Shown here piece after piece: positions 1-12,331 of a stretch of DNA of 64,000 bases (position 1 is the first letter of the stretch; every line of letters starts with the position of its first letter). The position numbers and the translations under genes are program-made. The notes under the pieces were generated by a model. The model had not been told where the DNA came from. It ran no database searches and saw only the letters and a program-made list of their open reading frames with translations. Where the stretch lies: positions 9,724,163-9,788,162 of the forward strand of contig JACSVZ010000011.1 of NCBI GenBank assembly GCA_014706295.1, written 5' to 3'. Source of the stretch: Lycocorax pyrrhopterus obiensis. Taxonomy: Eukaryota; Chordata; Aves; Passeriformes; Paradisaeidae.

Positions 1-3000
1 CCAATGAGAGCAAAAAAAAAAAAGACCAAAATCACAAGATACTGTTCAAGCAAACATCGTGGAGGCATGTTTGAATCCACGTAGGAGGATCTCCCGACTG
101 ATTTACAAAATGAGGTATTCAAGAAGTAAGGTGTCACCTAAAACATGTTTCACATCAAAGTAAAAAACCTACTCTTTGTAGCCAGCAAAGAACTGCATAC
201 CCAGCACACTAACGGGAAAGGTGGAAAAGGAAGGAGCTGATATCAATATCTGTTTTAATTAAAGGTGAGGAGGGAAGAATTTTCACATATTATTTACAGG
301 CAGCGCAGATTCCTTTCGTTTCAACAGGGTTTGCCAACAGTAAACGTGGCATTCTGATAACTTCTGCTGAAGAATGTGAAGGTTTTTAAGAATACTCACT
401 ATATTCTCAAGTAAAATGAGAATTATTTTACATCATGTCTTTTAGGTTTCTTAATTTAGGCAAGAAAAAAGGTATTTTTAAAAAATGCTTGATATTCTGG
501 AATGCAATAGCAATTCCTGTACTTCCAAGTAATGCTTCCTGTCTTACAAAGCAGGCCTGGGTTACTGACCCTGCTCTAACTAAGCTTCTTCCTTGATTAA
601 AAGGCAAGTTTCTTTCATGGTTATATCATTTTAAAACCTATTCAGATGTGATAACATTTTTGCTCCTGTATCTTGGCAACATGATTTATTCCGTTAACAC
701 TGAGTGTTACAGTCTGAAAAAGCAGTACCATCTGGGTTGAATTAATAGCCTAACCAGAAAAATAAATGAGAATGGTCTGCTATAATTAACATGTAGGTAA
801 AGTATATTTAACAGATTATTATAATTAATATATCAGTTACTGATTTCATGCTAAACAGAATTGTGAACACAAGATATTAAGATTAGTTACTCTTTCTGTA
901 TGTGCCTAGTAAAAATTCAATAGAAGAATAGATCCAAAGAATCAATAAAATTGACCTTAACATTAAGAAATTTCAAGCAAAGAGAGACAATGTAGAGCAT
1001 TATGAAATAACAGTAGAAAATTACTCGTTTCATGAATTCTGAATTAACACCTGTAAAATTCAAATGTGACCTGAAACAAATCCAACCCCCACCCAAACTC
1101 TTGAGTGGTTAATTTAAACACTGTTAAAGGCATCCATCTATGTAGATGCACAGGGCAGACCTGTTCCTTAAAGCTGTCTTTGAATTACATAAAATGTAAG
1201 ATATAGCAGAAAGTCAACATAAGAGATGTGGATTTGATCAAAATGCCATAAAGCATTATCGCCCACACTGCATTTTGTTGGTGAGCTTTTCATACGACAC
1301 AAATGTTGGTTTTGTTTTCACAAGCTACCAAAGATCCAGGGGTTATTTAGGAACTTCCTCAACCTTTGTGTTCCAAGAACAAAGTTCAGCCTTTTTGCTC
1401 CCCCACAAAAAGCATTTACTTTTATTCAAGGTCCTAGATGTCTTTTCAGTTGAACTGATATGGCATTGCCAAGAGGCATCAGATAAATAATAACATGCTC
1501 ACAATCCCTGCTTGTGCATCTCTTTCTTTCTTACTGTGCAGTAACAAAACCAGAAACTCACACAGAACTGAAGATGAATACATGAAACTAATGCTTTGCA
1601 CAGAAATTAAATAGGGTTTTTTTAAAGAAAAGGTTTCCAACTGCCCACTCCTCAATTCCCCCCATCCCTTGCATAATTAGGGCTTTTGTGTCTCCAGATT
1701 ATCTTTAAATTCATGTTATTATAAATCTTGTTTATTACTGAAAAGACTAAGGGTCATTTGACAATGGTGTTGGGCACATTACAAATGAAGTATGTAGGAG
1801 AATCCATTCTACAGGCTTGCAATTTAAACAAGGAAGACAAAGAGAAGATGAAAGAGGGAAATTAAATTCAAATGCAGTTAGAGAGCCAGGGGAATTCCCT
1901 GCTTTTCTCCTGACTTTCACTTTATGGACAGACACAAAAGTTAAATACAATAGAACAGTAATATTTTTAAACACATTTGGCATGACAAAGTCATGAAACA
2001 CTTACAAACAAGGCTATAAATAACAACAGAAACCTAAACCAGATGTCACTACTCAGCACATGGGTCTCACTGAATAATTAGGAATAACACTGAAGTTAAT
2101 TAGGTTAATTTATTTTTTTTTTAAATTCTGATAATGTTGTCAGGGGAGGGGGAAGCCAAAACATTAATTGGTATAACTTTCTACTAGTGGAATTCCAAAA
2201 TTCCTATTGCACATCAATTGATTGTGGAAAATGCTGAACACAAGACTGGCACACGGACCACAGGGAACATTTGTAGCTTGTAGGATTCCACAGTTACGTA
2301 GTTGAAGTAGAATGCTACAGTATTCTGCAGAAATTGTTACCATTTAAATGATTACTTCAGATGATTAGTGTAGAATAGGAAGTAAAAATCAGCCAAAGAG
2401 ATAATTACAGGCATGGCAGAAAAAGTTTCAGAAGCTTCCATGTAGAAATTAAGATGAAGAGCAACATTATGCATTCCTTTCCTCATTCATGTCAACTACA
2501 ATGCTGCTGCTAACATTCTCCGAGACTTTAATTTCCAAATCCAAGATCTATTCCAAAGTAATTATATTCCCAGCTCAATCAAATTTGCATTCTAATGCAA
2601 AATGTTAGCAGTGTTGTCACATGGTATTATGTCAATAGATTATGACATTTAAGTTCTGCAAATTTTACCTTAATATCACTGAAGCAGCTATTAGGATTTT
2701 TGAGAAATCAAATATGGTTTAGGATTTATGTCTTACTCTGGAACAGCTGGTATTAGTCTCTGACACAATTCTAAACTAGGTGAATCTCCATTCTGTTCCA
2801 AAGCCCTAAGTCCATATTTCTATAACCCACCCAGACTATTATTAATTAGTAGATAATATACAGTCACACCTAAGTGAAAAGCAGCCTGGATCACTAGGAA
2901 TTGGTCTTGTGCATTCTAGAAGCATATTAGTGCTGCTAACAACCAGCACTGGATTTCTCACTTTATCTATAGCAGATAAAAGTATAGAAAGACTTTAAAA

Positions 3001-5744
3001 AAACAATTTAGAATTCTTTTATTTTGTGTAAGTTTTTGTAAAATCATTTTTGCCAATTGGAACATAAAAGTTGGCATAAATGACAAAGTATTATTTTTAG
3101 TTGTCTTGATATACAAAAGTAACCAGAAGGGTTTTACAGGAATACCACTTTAACACTGATTTGGAGTTTGCCACACTCTGACTACTGTAACACAGAGCCA
3201 GCATCACATGTCTTTTAACATACACAGAATGGAAGATAAGGGAAGAAAGGTCATATCTGACAGGAGTAAGATTCAAGGTTTTGGGTGAACAGTTGTTATC
3301 AAAAAAACAGCAAGAAGTGACTGACACAGAAGTCCACAGAAGCAAAGGGAAAATAGGAGGAGACAGAAGCAAAGGCTTTTTTTACAGAATGTAAATGTCT
3401 TCTTTGGGATAACGCATATGGAAAATAGTTAAAAGGCAAAGAACAGCTGCGTAACCATTCCCTATGGTAAAGAAATGTAAAGAAAGTTCATAATATTCCA
3501 CAATGTCATTATAAGTGCCTGAGTATTCTCTTTAGGAAGTCAACTAATTTACCTGCAGGAAAGATATGTGTGTCTTCTGGTATGAAATAACTTTCATCAG
3601 CCCTGAATACTGTCTTTTTCACTTTATCATAAATTAGATACAGGCATTTAACTAGTCTTCATGAAACTAAAAAGTATCACAACATTGCTGCTACACAGGC
3701 AATGATCCACAAGTGAAAAAAGTATTTTGTCGTTATGTGAATTCCCAGTGTAAATAATTGATTTCCACAATTAAAGCCTTACCAGAAATTTTAAGGCATT
3801 TTTTTCTATCAGGTCTTATTCTCCTTTTGTAAGGAAAGGAATAGATAGGTCATATTTCTAATAGTTATATTCTTTTAGAAAAAAACAGTGAGAGGCATAT
3901 TCCTGATCTTAAAGAAATCCTTAGCCAAAACTCAGCTATCTTAACCTGACAACTTTATACAGGTCAGCTGTATTTGTCCACCATCAACATCATCTAAAGA
4001 AGCATTATTCTAATTCAAGAACAGAAAGGCTGATGGTACAATATGATCCGTAAAACACACTAAAACAAGCTATGATATAACTCTGGCATTTGCATTACAG
4101 GAGTCACAATGGTCCCTATATTGGAACTGAAGCTCTGCTGGAGCAAGGGCAATGCACATCTAATGAAAATAACATTTATTCTTGAAAAGACATCAATCTA
4201 AGTGAAAGATGAGAAGAGCAGATGAACACAATAAGGAAGCAAATGATAACAATGAAAGATAAGAGAAGCAGCATGATAAACTTAGGTCACAGCACACAGC
4301 CTGCTGAAGTAGCATGAGCTTATCAAGAGCTTAGGCATGCTTTGGTTAAGGACCACCAAGTTTTATGGCATTATTTTAACCACTGGAGGGCTCTTGTATT
4401 TTTTCCACAAATACCTTGGTAAAGAATCAACATGGTAAATGTTCTTGTTAAAAGGGAGTCCCTAGTTGCTACATAACCAGCATGCCTGTGCAATTTCATG
4501 CAAATCAAATTCAATTTACAGTGCTTTTATTTCATCTGCAATTAAAAGTTGAAAAAAAGGAAGGAAAAAAAAATCCTCTCAAGTAGAGGCTATCTATTTC
4601 TTCATAAATAGGACACCTTTTCAGAGACTCTCCTTTGTATGCAGTGGTAGAGATGAGATCTGTACAAAACACAAAAGGAATAAAGTATCAGTGCTTGGTA
4701 TTGTGAGGGCATTGCCCAGATTCCCTGTCAAGTCTCAGTTCTGTACAGGCAATAATAACCATTACTGGGCTTTTTGGGTTTCAGTCACTGCTGTGACTCT
4801 CAATACAGTGAATACAACACAAAAAAAACATTTTAAAACTGCTGATAAAACCCCTTTCTTTTTCCACCTTTGAAAAAGTGTTGGGAGAGTTTCTGACAAA
4901 AGAAGGAAGTAATTTCAATGGAAGGGATAATAGGAAGTATATTGAATGAGAAAGGATGGAGGGCAGGAAATACAACAATAAACTTTAATTAAATTAAAGA
5001 ACAAGCTCCAGCAGTGAAGTACATGCTGGAATAATTTTTTTTTTTGGTCTAAGAATACAGGGAAAGTTTAACATAAGTTATTGAAGATAAAAATATAACC
5101 ATTGGATACAATATATAATATATTGATTTTTGATTCAAAAGATAGTGTTCCACTGAAAACCTCCTCTTTTTTTAACAATTTACTTTCTGTAACATAGTTG
5201 AGGAAACTAAAAGGAATGTGATACATGGAGGATCTAAACTAGCATTCTCATAGAGATACTTATTTCAGGTCATGGAAGCCAATCAATGTCAGAAAGAATA
5301 AGGAGGTACCATTATGAGTCCCATGACTTAAAACAGGTGTTTGACATGATAGACCCTGCTGAAATCAAAAGCCACTTCACACCACATCCTGCTTTTACAG
5401 CCAGAGACCTCATTAATCTGATAACATTTCAGTTCCAGGGCAGGTGGGGAGGAAGGAGTTAAATACCCAGCATAACTGAATGAAATCACTAGTCACCTTA
5501 CACATTAGAAATTCAAGTATATTAAAAAATGATCACAAAGTTTAGGATCAACGCCCCTACAGCTTCTACCCAAAAATGTTCCTTTGTAAGGCTCCTCTTA
5601 AACTTTAAGACCAGTATCCACATTGCTGTAATATGGGCACAACAGGATTTTGTCCTTAAATTCCACTATCATGCAGCATTTTAGAGGGAAGCTAGAGCTA
5701 CAGATCCCTATGAAACTCATCAAGCTTCATACACTTTCCCCTTT
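1..5744. other. AT-rich noncoding stretch, nothing recognised
   Basis: I see no conserved coding frame, recognisable mobile element or RNA gene here. The sequence is AT-rich and CpG-poor, with scattered short A or T runs. Open frames are short (91 codons or fewer) and have random-looking composition. A minus-strand donor-like site near 3551-3553 follows an open frame and is discussed under rejected items. The stretch is most simply intronic or intergenic. Confidence 0.6.
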
Positions 5745-5957
5745 TCAGTTGTGTGATTTTCCCCACATGGTGCAAAGGAAAAGTTCTTGAACTACTTGTG
5801 ATTTTGTGATGACAGCATGACTTGCATTAGCCATGATAAAACCAACACATAAAGCAACCGTGAGCAGAACCACACAGAAGTGATGGAGTAGGAGCTGGTT
5901 GGATGCTCTCTGTGCTGTGGACTTGCCACCATAAAAATCCCAAAGTGAAACACTCAT
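5745..5957 (-). CDS. Possible small membrane protein or first coding exon (70 codons), unidentified
   Basis: I do not recognise this protein. The frame opens MSVSLWDFYGGKSTAQ and has one hydrophobic segment at about residues 22-45 (LLLHHFCVVLLTVALCVGF), which could span a membrane, then a short polar tail ending WGKSHN and a TGA stop. The start context is weak (C at -3). In its favour, the 200 bases upstream on the same strand are GC-richer than their surroundings and hold several CpGs, an RFX X-box and a reverse CCAAT, in the order expected of a promoter. The frame could instead be a first exon ending at a weak donor (CAA before GTAGTT, about 5795). I see no poly(A) signal just downstream. 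Coding status is inference only. Confidence 0.25.
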   Translation of the reverse strand: MSVSLWDFYGGKSTAQRASNQLLLHHFCVVLLTVALCVGFIMANASHAVITKSQVVQELFLCTMWGKSHN

Positions 5958-5959
5958 GA

Positions 5960-6185
5960 GTTCTCAGACTCCAAGAACTCCTGGGAATGAGACTCCCACC
6001 TAACACTGCCGAGCAGAGGAATAGGTGCGGGTCAGACTTGGTACCCAGGACTAGGGGGCACGGAAGCCAACAGTAACGTCTGCCAGCTTTGCCTGTCTGC
6101 CCATGGGGTTTACAGCAGGAGAGCTGCGTTGCCAGTTGCCTGGCAATAGCTAAAAGCTTAGCAAGAACCTGAGCTGCAATTGGAT
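5960..6185 (-). promoter_or_regulatory. Promoter-like CpG-bearing island with RFX X-box and CCAAT
   Basis: In a window almost without CpG, this roughly 225-base patch has several (in GCCGAG, TGCGGG, CACGG, AACGTC and GCGTTG). Positions 6135-6147 read GTTGCC-T-GGCAAT, a near-palindromic X-box of the kind bound by RFX factors. A second GTTGCC half-site lies at 6128-6133. ATTGG near 6179-6183 is a CCAAT box on the minus strand. Read on the minus strand, the order is CCAAT, X-box, then an ATG at 5957. RFX X-boxes are typical of ciliary gene promoters. Promoter activity is inferred. Confidence 0.35.
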
Positions 6186-6426
6186 TTTGAAACTGACTGA
6201 AGAAAATGGTTTTTTCCCCCCATATACTTTAACTCTCATATTTAAATCAACTGACACACCAAGACTATCACTTATAAAAGGGGATGGTTTTAAGATTTGA
6301 GCATGGTTCTGGCTTCCTTTTCCTGACATTGCCCAAATTTGATTACCTTCATTTCAGTAGCAGTTAACAATGTAGTATTTTAGCCAGCATTCTGGGATGA
6401 GAACTTAACATACTGAACTGCTGGCC

Positions 6427-6448
6427 AAAAAAAAAAAAAAAAAAAAAA
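6427..6448. repeat. Poly(A) tract, 22 bases
   Basis: An uninterrupted run of 22 A follows CTGGCC. I could not assign the upstream sequence to a known retroelement, and no clear target-site duplication is visible, so this may be a simple repeat and not a retrocopy tail. Confidence 0.9.
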
Positions 6449-6887
6449 TAATCAACATTATAATTGAGGTCTTCTCAACAGAGAGCATCACAGACTATGT
6501 TTATAATGCACCTGAAAGAGAAAATGAGTATTTTGTAGGAATAATGATCAATTCATAGATATATATGTGATTTACTGTCACTGTTTCCACTGCAAGCAAA
6601 GCAGCACTACTGACAGAAAAATTCCCACACTATGGTTAAAAAAGATAAAAAACCCCCCAAAACAGCTGTTAAGAAATTATTCAACATAGTAGATCAATCC
6701 TTTTTCACACATGGCATTTTTGCAACTTCTTCGTTACTTTTCTTCACAGCAGAAGTATAACATTAACAAAACCCTACAGGAGCTGTAGATTCCCTTCAGG
6801 AACATATTGCCTGTGCTTACTGTTTACAAATAGTAAAAATTTTGGTGGTATTTTCCAGTGTAGTTTACATTTGGGATAATATTTCAT

Positions 6888-6941
6888 ATACATACAAACA
6901 TATACATACATCTATGTGAGCTATATATATATATATATAAA
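6888..6941. repeat. AT-rich microsatellite (TACA-type units followed by TA repeats)
   Basis: Degenerate CATACA/TATACA units run from about 6888. A TA dinucleotide array of about nine units follows, to about 6939. This compound microsatellite is probably length-polymorphic. Confidence 0.8.
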
Positions 6942-7491
6942 AATTCAAGAATACTTTGGCAGACAATTTTATATCAATGGTGAATGGCCCTTAAACTGAA
7001 AATAGCTTTTATCTTTAATTGTCAAACTATAAAGTTGCCTTACACTAAGTATTTTTGCTTGAAAGGAATAATGTAAAGTGACAGAACAATAGAAGCCTGA
7101 CATGTTGCTAAGGACATAAAAATTAACCTGTAGAATTTAAAGCACCTTGAACACTATAGCATCTAGGAGCCATAAAGGAGTACGGCAACAACACTGGTAG
7201 GTGTTGACATCCTGTCACCAACCTAATGCCACTGCTGAATTTTAAAAAAGTATCCTTTCTGTACACCATCATCAGGTTTCCAAAAAAGCATATTTACTCG
7301 TATTTATAACTCTTCTGAGAAAAACTAAACCCAAGAATATTTGTATTTTTAAGCTTGTGGTACCAAGTTTTTATCATTGATCATGCTGGCTTTTCTCTGT
7401 CCTCCCACACAACTTGGGAGCAATGGCTGGGAGCTACATCAGAGCCTTCAGCTATGCTTTGGGTTAAGCATCATCTCCTTCTCGTTTCTTT

Positions 7492-8067
7492 TGCTGGTTT
7501 TGGCTGAGGTAGAGTTAATTTTCTACCCAGTGGCTGGTACAGGGCTGCGTCCTGGATTTGTGCTGAACACAGGGTTGGAAATACAGACATGTTTTCGTAG
7601 TTGCTGAACAGGGCTCACAGAGACAAGGCCTTTGCTGCTTCTTGTACAGCCAGGCTGGGGATGCCTGGGAGGAGACAAAGCCAGGACAGGTGACCCCAAC
7701 TAACCAAAGGGATATTCCAGACCATGTGACATCATGCTCAGTATATAAAGTAGGAGGAAGAAGGGGAAAGAGGGGATATTTGGAGTGATGGTGTTTGTCT
7801 TCCCAAGTCACCATTCCATGGGATGTGGCCCTGCTCTCCTGGAGATGGCTGAACACCTGCCTGCCCATGGGAAGGGATGATTTAATTCCTTGTCTTGTTT
7901 TGCTTTTCTTGTGTGGACGGCTTTTGCTTTCCCTATTACACTGTCCTTACCTCAACCCACAAGTTTTCCAGCTTTTACCCTTCCAGTTGTCTCCCTCACC
8001 CCACCAGTGGGGGCAGGAGCAAGCGGCTGCCTGGGGCTGGGCTGCTGGCACGGGTTGGACCACAACA
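7492..8067 (+). mobile_element. Solo LTR of an avian ERVL-type endogenous retrovirus
   Basis: The element starts TGCTGGTTTTGGCTGAGG and ends GGACCACAACA, so it has TG...CA termini and a length of about 576 bases. It matches, from memory, the common avian ERVL LTR: AGAGTTAATTTTCTACCCAG near the 5' end, the phrase AAAGGGATATTCCAGACCAT, a TATATAAA box at 7742-7749, then TTTGTCTTCCCAAGT and CTGGAGATGGCTGAACACC. No internal gag or pol region is next to it, so it looks like a solo LTR left by recombination. The flanking five bases (TCTTT and TATCT) are not a perfect target-site duplication, so the edges may be off by a few bases. Open frames of up to 117 codons inside it are incidental. Confidence 0.85.
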
Positions 8068-8167
8068 TATCTTCATTTGAAGATATCAACTCTGCTGTTC
8101 CACTAAAATGTAGACACTGATTATTCTGTGTGGTATAAAAGCCTCTAAAATCAGAGAGCACACTTAC

Positions 8168-8242
8168 CTGTCTCTCACTGGATACCCCCTGGCAAATCCA
8201 TAGGTGTGCACGGAGCAGCAGCACAAGGCGCAGCAGGATCAT
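8168..8242 (-). CDS. Possible first coding exon with signal peptide, protein unidentified
   Basis: On the minus strand an ATG at 8242 with A at -3 opens 25 codons. They run MILLRLVLLLRAHLWICQG and then VSSERQ: a short n-region, a leucine-rich core and a plausible cleavage region, like a secretory signal peptide. The frame ends exactly at a consensus splice donor (CAG before GTAAGTG, phase 0). An in-frame TGA lies about 30 bases upstream. CTCTTGGGTCACAG just before the ATG could be an acceptor for a noncoding first exon, perhaps the CpG-rich stretch at 11501-11600. No partner exon is identified and I do not recognise the protein. An LTR begins 100 bases away on the 3' side. Chance cannot be excluded. 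Confidence 0.28.
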
Positions 8243-8259
8243 CCTGTGACCCAAGAGGG

Positions 8260-11200
8260 AGCAGCTGCCTCAGCAGGCACTGCAACTTCCAGCTTAGCTC
8301 AAGCACTCAAGAGCATTTCTACTTCCCAGCTTGTTAGTTCTGTCTGCTCTGTGATATTTATTTATTTTAAACCTGATGTGATTTGTTATCTTTTCCACAA
8401 AAGGGCTGATCAATATTCCCCACTGCTAACTCTAAGCTATCAGACCCCAAAAATTCAGTTTTCATTGACAGCTTCAATTCATGTGATCATAGCAGCAGTG
8501 CTAACCACTAAAAATAAAAGGAGCACTTCACCAAAGGTCTAAACACTATTTGATATAAGAATTGAGATATTTCAAAGCTACTTTCAAAAGCCTTGGCTTT
8601 ACTTTCAAGAGTAGATGTCTTCTGCTGCTTCTCCTCAAGACTCAGGGAGATAAATGCAGTCCTCCAAGTTAAGTCTTTTATGACAGGGGTTAGTATTTCA
8701 ATCAGGATTCTAAGACTTAATATTTTTTTCTTGAAATAGAATGCACGTACTGCATTTCATAAGAAATTAAGAGTTAAAAGTTAGAAAAAAATCTATGACC
8801 TTCATTCTGTTCACTTAGACCATTTCTATTTAACAGGACCAGTGTCATCTTGTGAAACAAAAACTTAGTGCTGAAGCATCACTCTGTGCAAATGCAGCAT
8901 TTAAAAAACATTTGAAATTTTTAAAGGCTTCTAACAGGTACACCCAAGAATGTTCCAGAAGTGTTTGTGGTTCTGAGAAACTGACTTATTCAAAACAGTC
9001 ACAACATGCCAAAAATTTTAGCTTATGATTAAACTGTAACACCTCTCCTTTTTCCTGCAGTACCATGAGACCCTTCTAATTAGGATCCCTGGTTTCTTAA
9101 AGCAGATGAGGTATACATAGCATTGTGTGCTCTAGAAAAGCCCTTTTTACAGACATGCTAGATTAGATCAAACAGAGCACCTTCTGACTGTCAGGAGAAA
9201 CAAATATAAACAAGGGTCACAAAAATAAGTATTATCTTGATACCTATTAAACTTGAATAGTGTTCAAGTACAAAAGAGTTGTGATAAAATAAATTGGGTG
9301 TTTTAATGTGTATGAATATGTAATATTTATATTTAATGGTCTATTATTATAAATTATAAATGTACTTTAAGCATGCATATCATGATAGCCCATTATTAAC
9401 TATAACTATTTTGTCAGGCAGTAATTTGCATTTAATAATTTCAGTCATTTTCTTATTCAGACTTTGTTTTTTCCCTTTTTAGTTCTTTTACTCCTCTGTT
9501 CCTCTGAGCTTAGGTTACTTTTTCAATGCAGCAAACTGTTGGGATATAATGGTTAAATAATGTGAAATTGCACTGATGCCAGTGAAATAAAAGCGAGTTT
9601 TACAAAACCAAGTTCCTTCCCTGAACATAATAACAGTAAATTTCTAGTGTCCTGTAGTGCAATATCCATTAGATTTATTATGTTGCAATTCCCAATCCCA
9701 CTAGTTCTGCCTGAGGGTGAGTATATTACATTTCATCACAGTTTCATTTTCTCCTACAGATGAGAAATGGGAATGCTATTGCAGTTATGTAGAATGCATG
9801 TGTTAAATCTGATCTCTAATAAAATCAAACACATCACAACTCACAGCACTTTAGCACAGTGTCGGCAAAATGAAACACCATCTGTCATCATGTAGAGACT
9901 GCCTTATTGTAACACAAAATCAAACTGCTCAGTGTGAACATTGTTATTTAATAAATGGGTAAATGGAAACTGATCATTATGATCTTATTTATTTTAAATG
10001 ACTGGTTAAAGCTACCAAAAAATGCATTATAACTTATCAATTAGATGTATGGACATTACACTAACACCGAGAGCAAACATCCATAAGCCAAGCCAAAATT
10101 TTAAATGCCTTCAGCGAAAGAGTGAGATAAATATGCGAGACACACACTTACAACAAAGACCTGCCAAAATGTAGGCTAAGGATAGAAACTGATGAAACAA
10201 AAATTCACTGTCTGCACTCAAGAGACAAAACCAGCTGAATGCTACGTTGTTAAAGAATAGCTACTTGTAGCAAGCAGGTTTAAAAAAAAGCAAACATCAT
10301 GCTCTGGTCTGAATGAATTGCAATGATAAAGGTTAGTCATCATCCCAACATAAGATGCATTCCTAAGAGCTCCTACTTTAGCCATTTTAACACATATCAG
10401 AGTGAAGAATGATGCAACATATTTGCTGTTAGTATGAATTAATTGCCTTAAAGAAAAAAAGCATTCATCAACTAAACTGTTCCTTTCTATTGACAACAAC
10501 AGATAAAACAAGATTTCAGGTTTATAATTACAAGAACCCAGATTTGACAATTTAAATGCCAGCTTCTAGTTATATAGGTTATTTTTGCTATTATAACAAA
10601 AACCTAAGTCATTTATCTTCAGAAAGGATCCTCACACACCGAATATGTAGTTTTCAAAGAGCTATTACTGTATCTGCAGAGACAATAACATGTGCTGACA
10701 AAATCTTAATAGTCCCATTGCCCTCATATCATATTTAAAGGACCCATGAGCCTGGTAAGATGTCAATAGAAGTATCCAATGCAGCAGCACTGACACTCTG
10801 TGATGTCTAAGGGAGCAAACAGACTGCCAGTAAAATCTCACATGTTTATGAACGTGAGAATTTTCTCCATTTCGCCAATATTGTATCATGACTTGAACAA
10901 CCATTAGCAGTTCAGCAGAAATGCCTCATGCTATGAATGCATTTATGATTATTTTGTTCATTGTATTGGCTTCAGAGGTTATTGCATACAACTTAAATAT
11001 ATCATAGAAGCTATCTGTTTGGTTTCAGTTTTCAAGTTTTTTTTTTGAACATTTAAAAGAGGTGTTTGCCTTAGAAAAATAATCACTATCCCTTGTTCCA
11101 AACATGCAAATTTTTTTTTCATATGGATAATTTACAAACCTAGTAGGTAAGATAAGGTGCAGACAATGGATAAAACCTCATTATTTTTACAGCAAAAATT

Positions 11201-11490
11201 GGGTCTATATGCAGTTATGTTTTATGTTCCATCGATTCGGAAGGCACATGCAATTATTTAAAAATGACACACCAATATATATAGTCTTAAATAAAATTCT
11301 CAACATTTGGGACATTAAACATGGAGGCACTTATTTCTTCTTTGATTTGCCTTGTGGTTCTTGGGCCTCAAATGTTTGTCACAGAGAAATACCTACCAGG
11401 CAAGACCCCAATAAAACTTGGGCACCAAGTGATAAAATAAAAACCGTAAGTGTCCTTTATCCTGCTAATTCTCAAGGCACTGTGCGAGAG
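8260..11490. other. AT-rich noncoding stretch, nothing recognised
   Basis: I see no mobile element I can name, no RNA gene and no convincing exon. All open frames are about 100 codons or shorter with low-information composition. A donor-like GTGAGT on the plus strand near 9717 has no convincing exon before it. Confidence 0.55.
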
Positions 11491-11500
11491 AGTCATTTAC

Positions 11501-11600
11501 CTACCACCGAAATGCAGCCACTTGCAGTGAGAAGCACAGCAGCTGTTTAAGAGCCGCATTAACGCCGCACAGCAGCGCGGGACAGGCGGCCAGGAGAACA
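11501..11600 (-). promoter_or_regulatory. CpG micro-cluster, possible noncoding first exon or regulatory element
   Basis: Positions 11553-11590 contain about six CpGs within 40 bases (GCCGC, AACGCCGC, GCGCGG, GGCGG), in a region otherwise nearly free of CpG. On the minus strand the GC-rich sequence runs into GGTGGTAG before GTAAATG, a reasonable splice donor ending at 11501. It could be an untranslated first exon whose next exon lies near 8.24 kb on the same strand. It could equally be an unmethylated enhancer or a chance GC-rich remnant. No TATA box is evident on the minus strand above it. Confidence 0.25.
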
Positions 11601-12300
11601 CCCTATTGAGATGAAAGTGGAAAGAGAAATTACAAAATCTAACCATAATTACCAGGGCTGGATTGGGGCCAGAAAACAGTCACTACAGCATCTTGAATAA
11701 CCACAATAATTCTGCAACTTGGTTTTATAGCTCAGCCAGGAGATGGCATCTCAATCAGCACCGAGCTCTCTAAGGCCGTATTGGGACACTGCTTTTAATG
11801 CAGAGCAAAAGGGAAATTAAGGATGGAGTACCAGCTTTATGTGCAGTTGTCATGGCTCTTGTTGTCTGAAATTAGATCTTGAACATTAATTTAACATAGA
11901 GTTTTTGTGTTGATTATATCAGATTAGGAAGTTATACAATCATATACGAGGCTTTTGAGAACACTGAAACATTCTGCACACAGGGAACACTGATATACTT
12001 TCCGTATGTGCTTCATTTATTAAAGCACTTATACAAGGGAGCCCTTAGAGAAGGAACATCTTTCCAGAGAGACTCTGGAGGTTTGGTTGCTAGGAAGTTA
12101 CATATGCTTCTCTTTTTAATGAGATTTAAAGCATCATGCATTATATATTATTTTCTACATTTAGGATATTCACAATTATTTACATTATTTTGTACTTCAT
12201 TTTGCATTTCTGGCATGTAATCTCTCTGCGTACAAAACAGCTTTCGTAAAGAATTCCCTGCAAATTCCAGAGACGGTACCTTTCACATTTTTTCCTCAAA

Positions 12301-12301
<1 letters not shown>

Positions 12302-12331
<30 letters not shown>

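Noticed and set aside
3508..3658. Minus-strand open frame with natural-looking peptide (KKTVFRADESYFIPEDTHIF) before a CTGCAG/GTAAAT donor
   Set aside because: The donor is fair, but no credible acceptor lies upstream and the peptide matches nothing I know. Kept as a note only.
7515..8106. Open frames on both strands of 76-117 codons
   Set aside because: They lie inside or mostly inside the ERVL LTR, which is noncoding. None resembles a retroviral protein.
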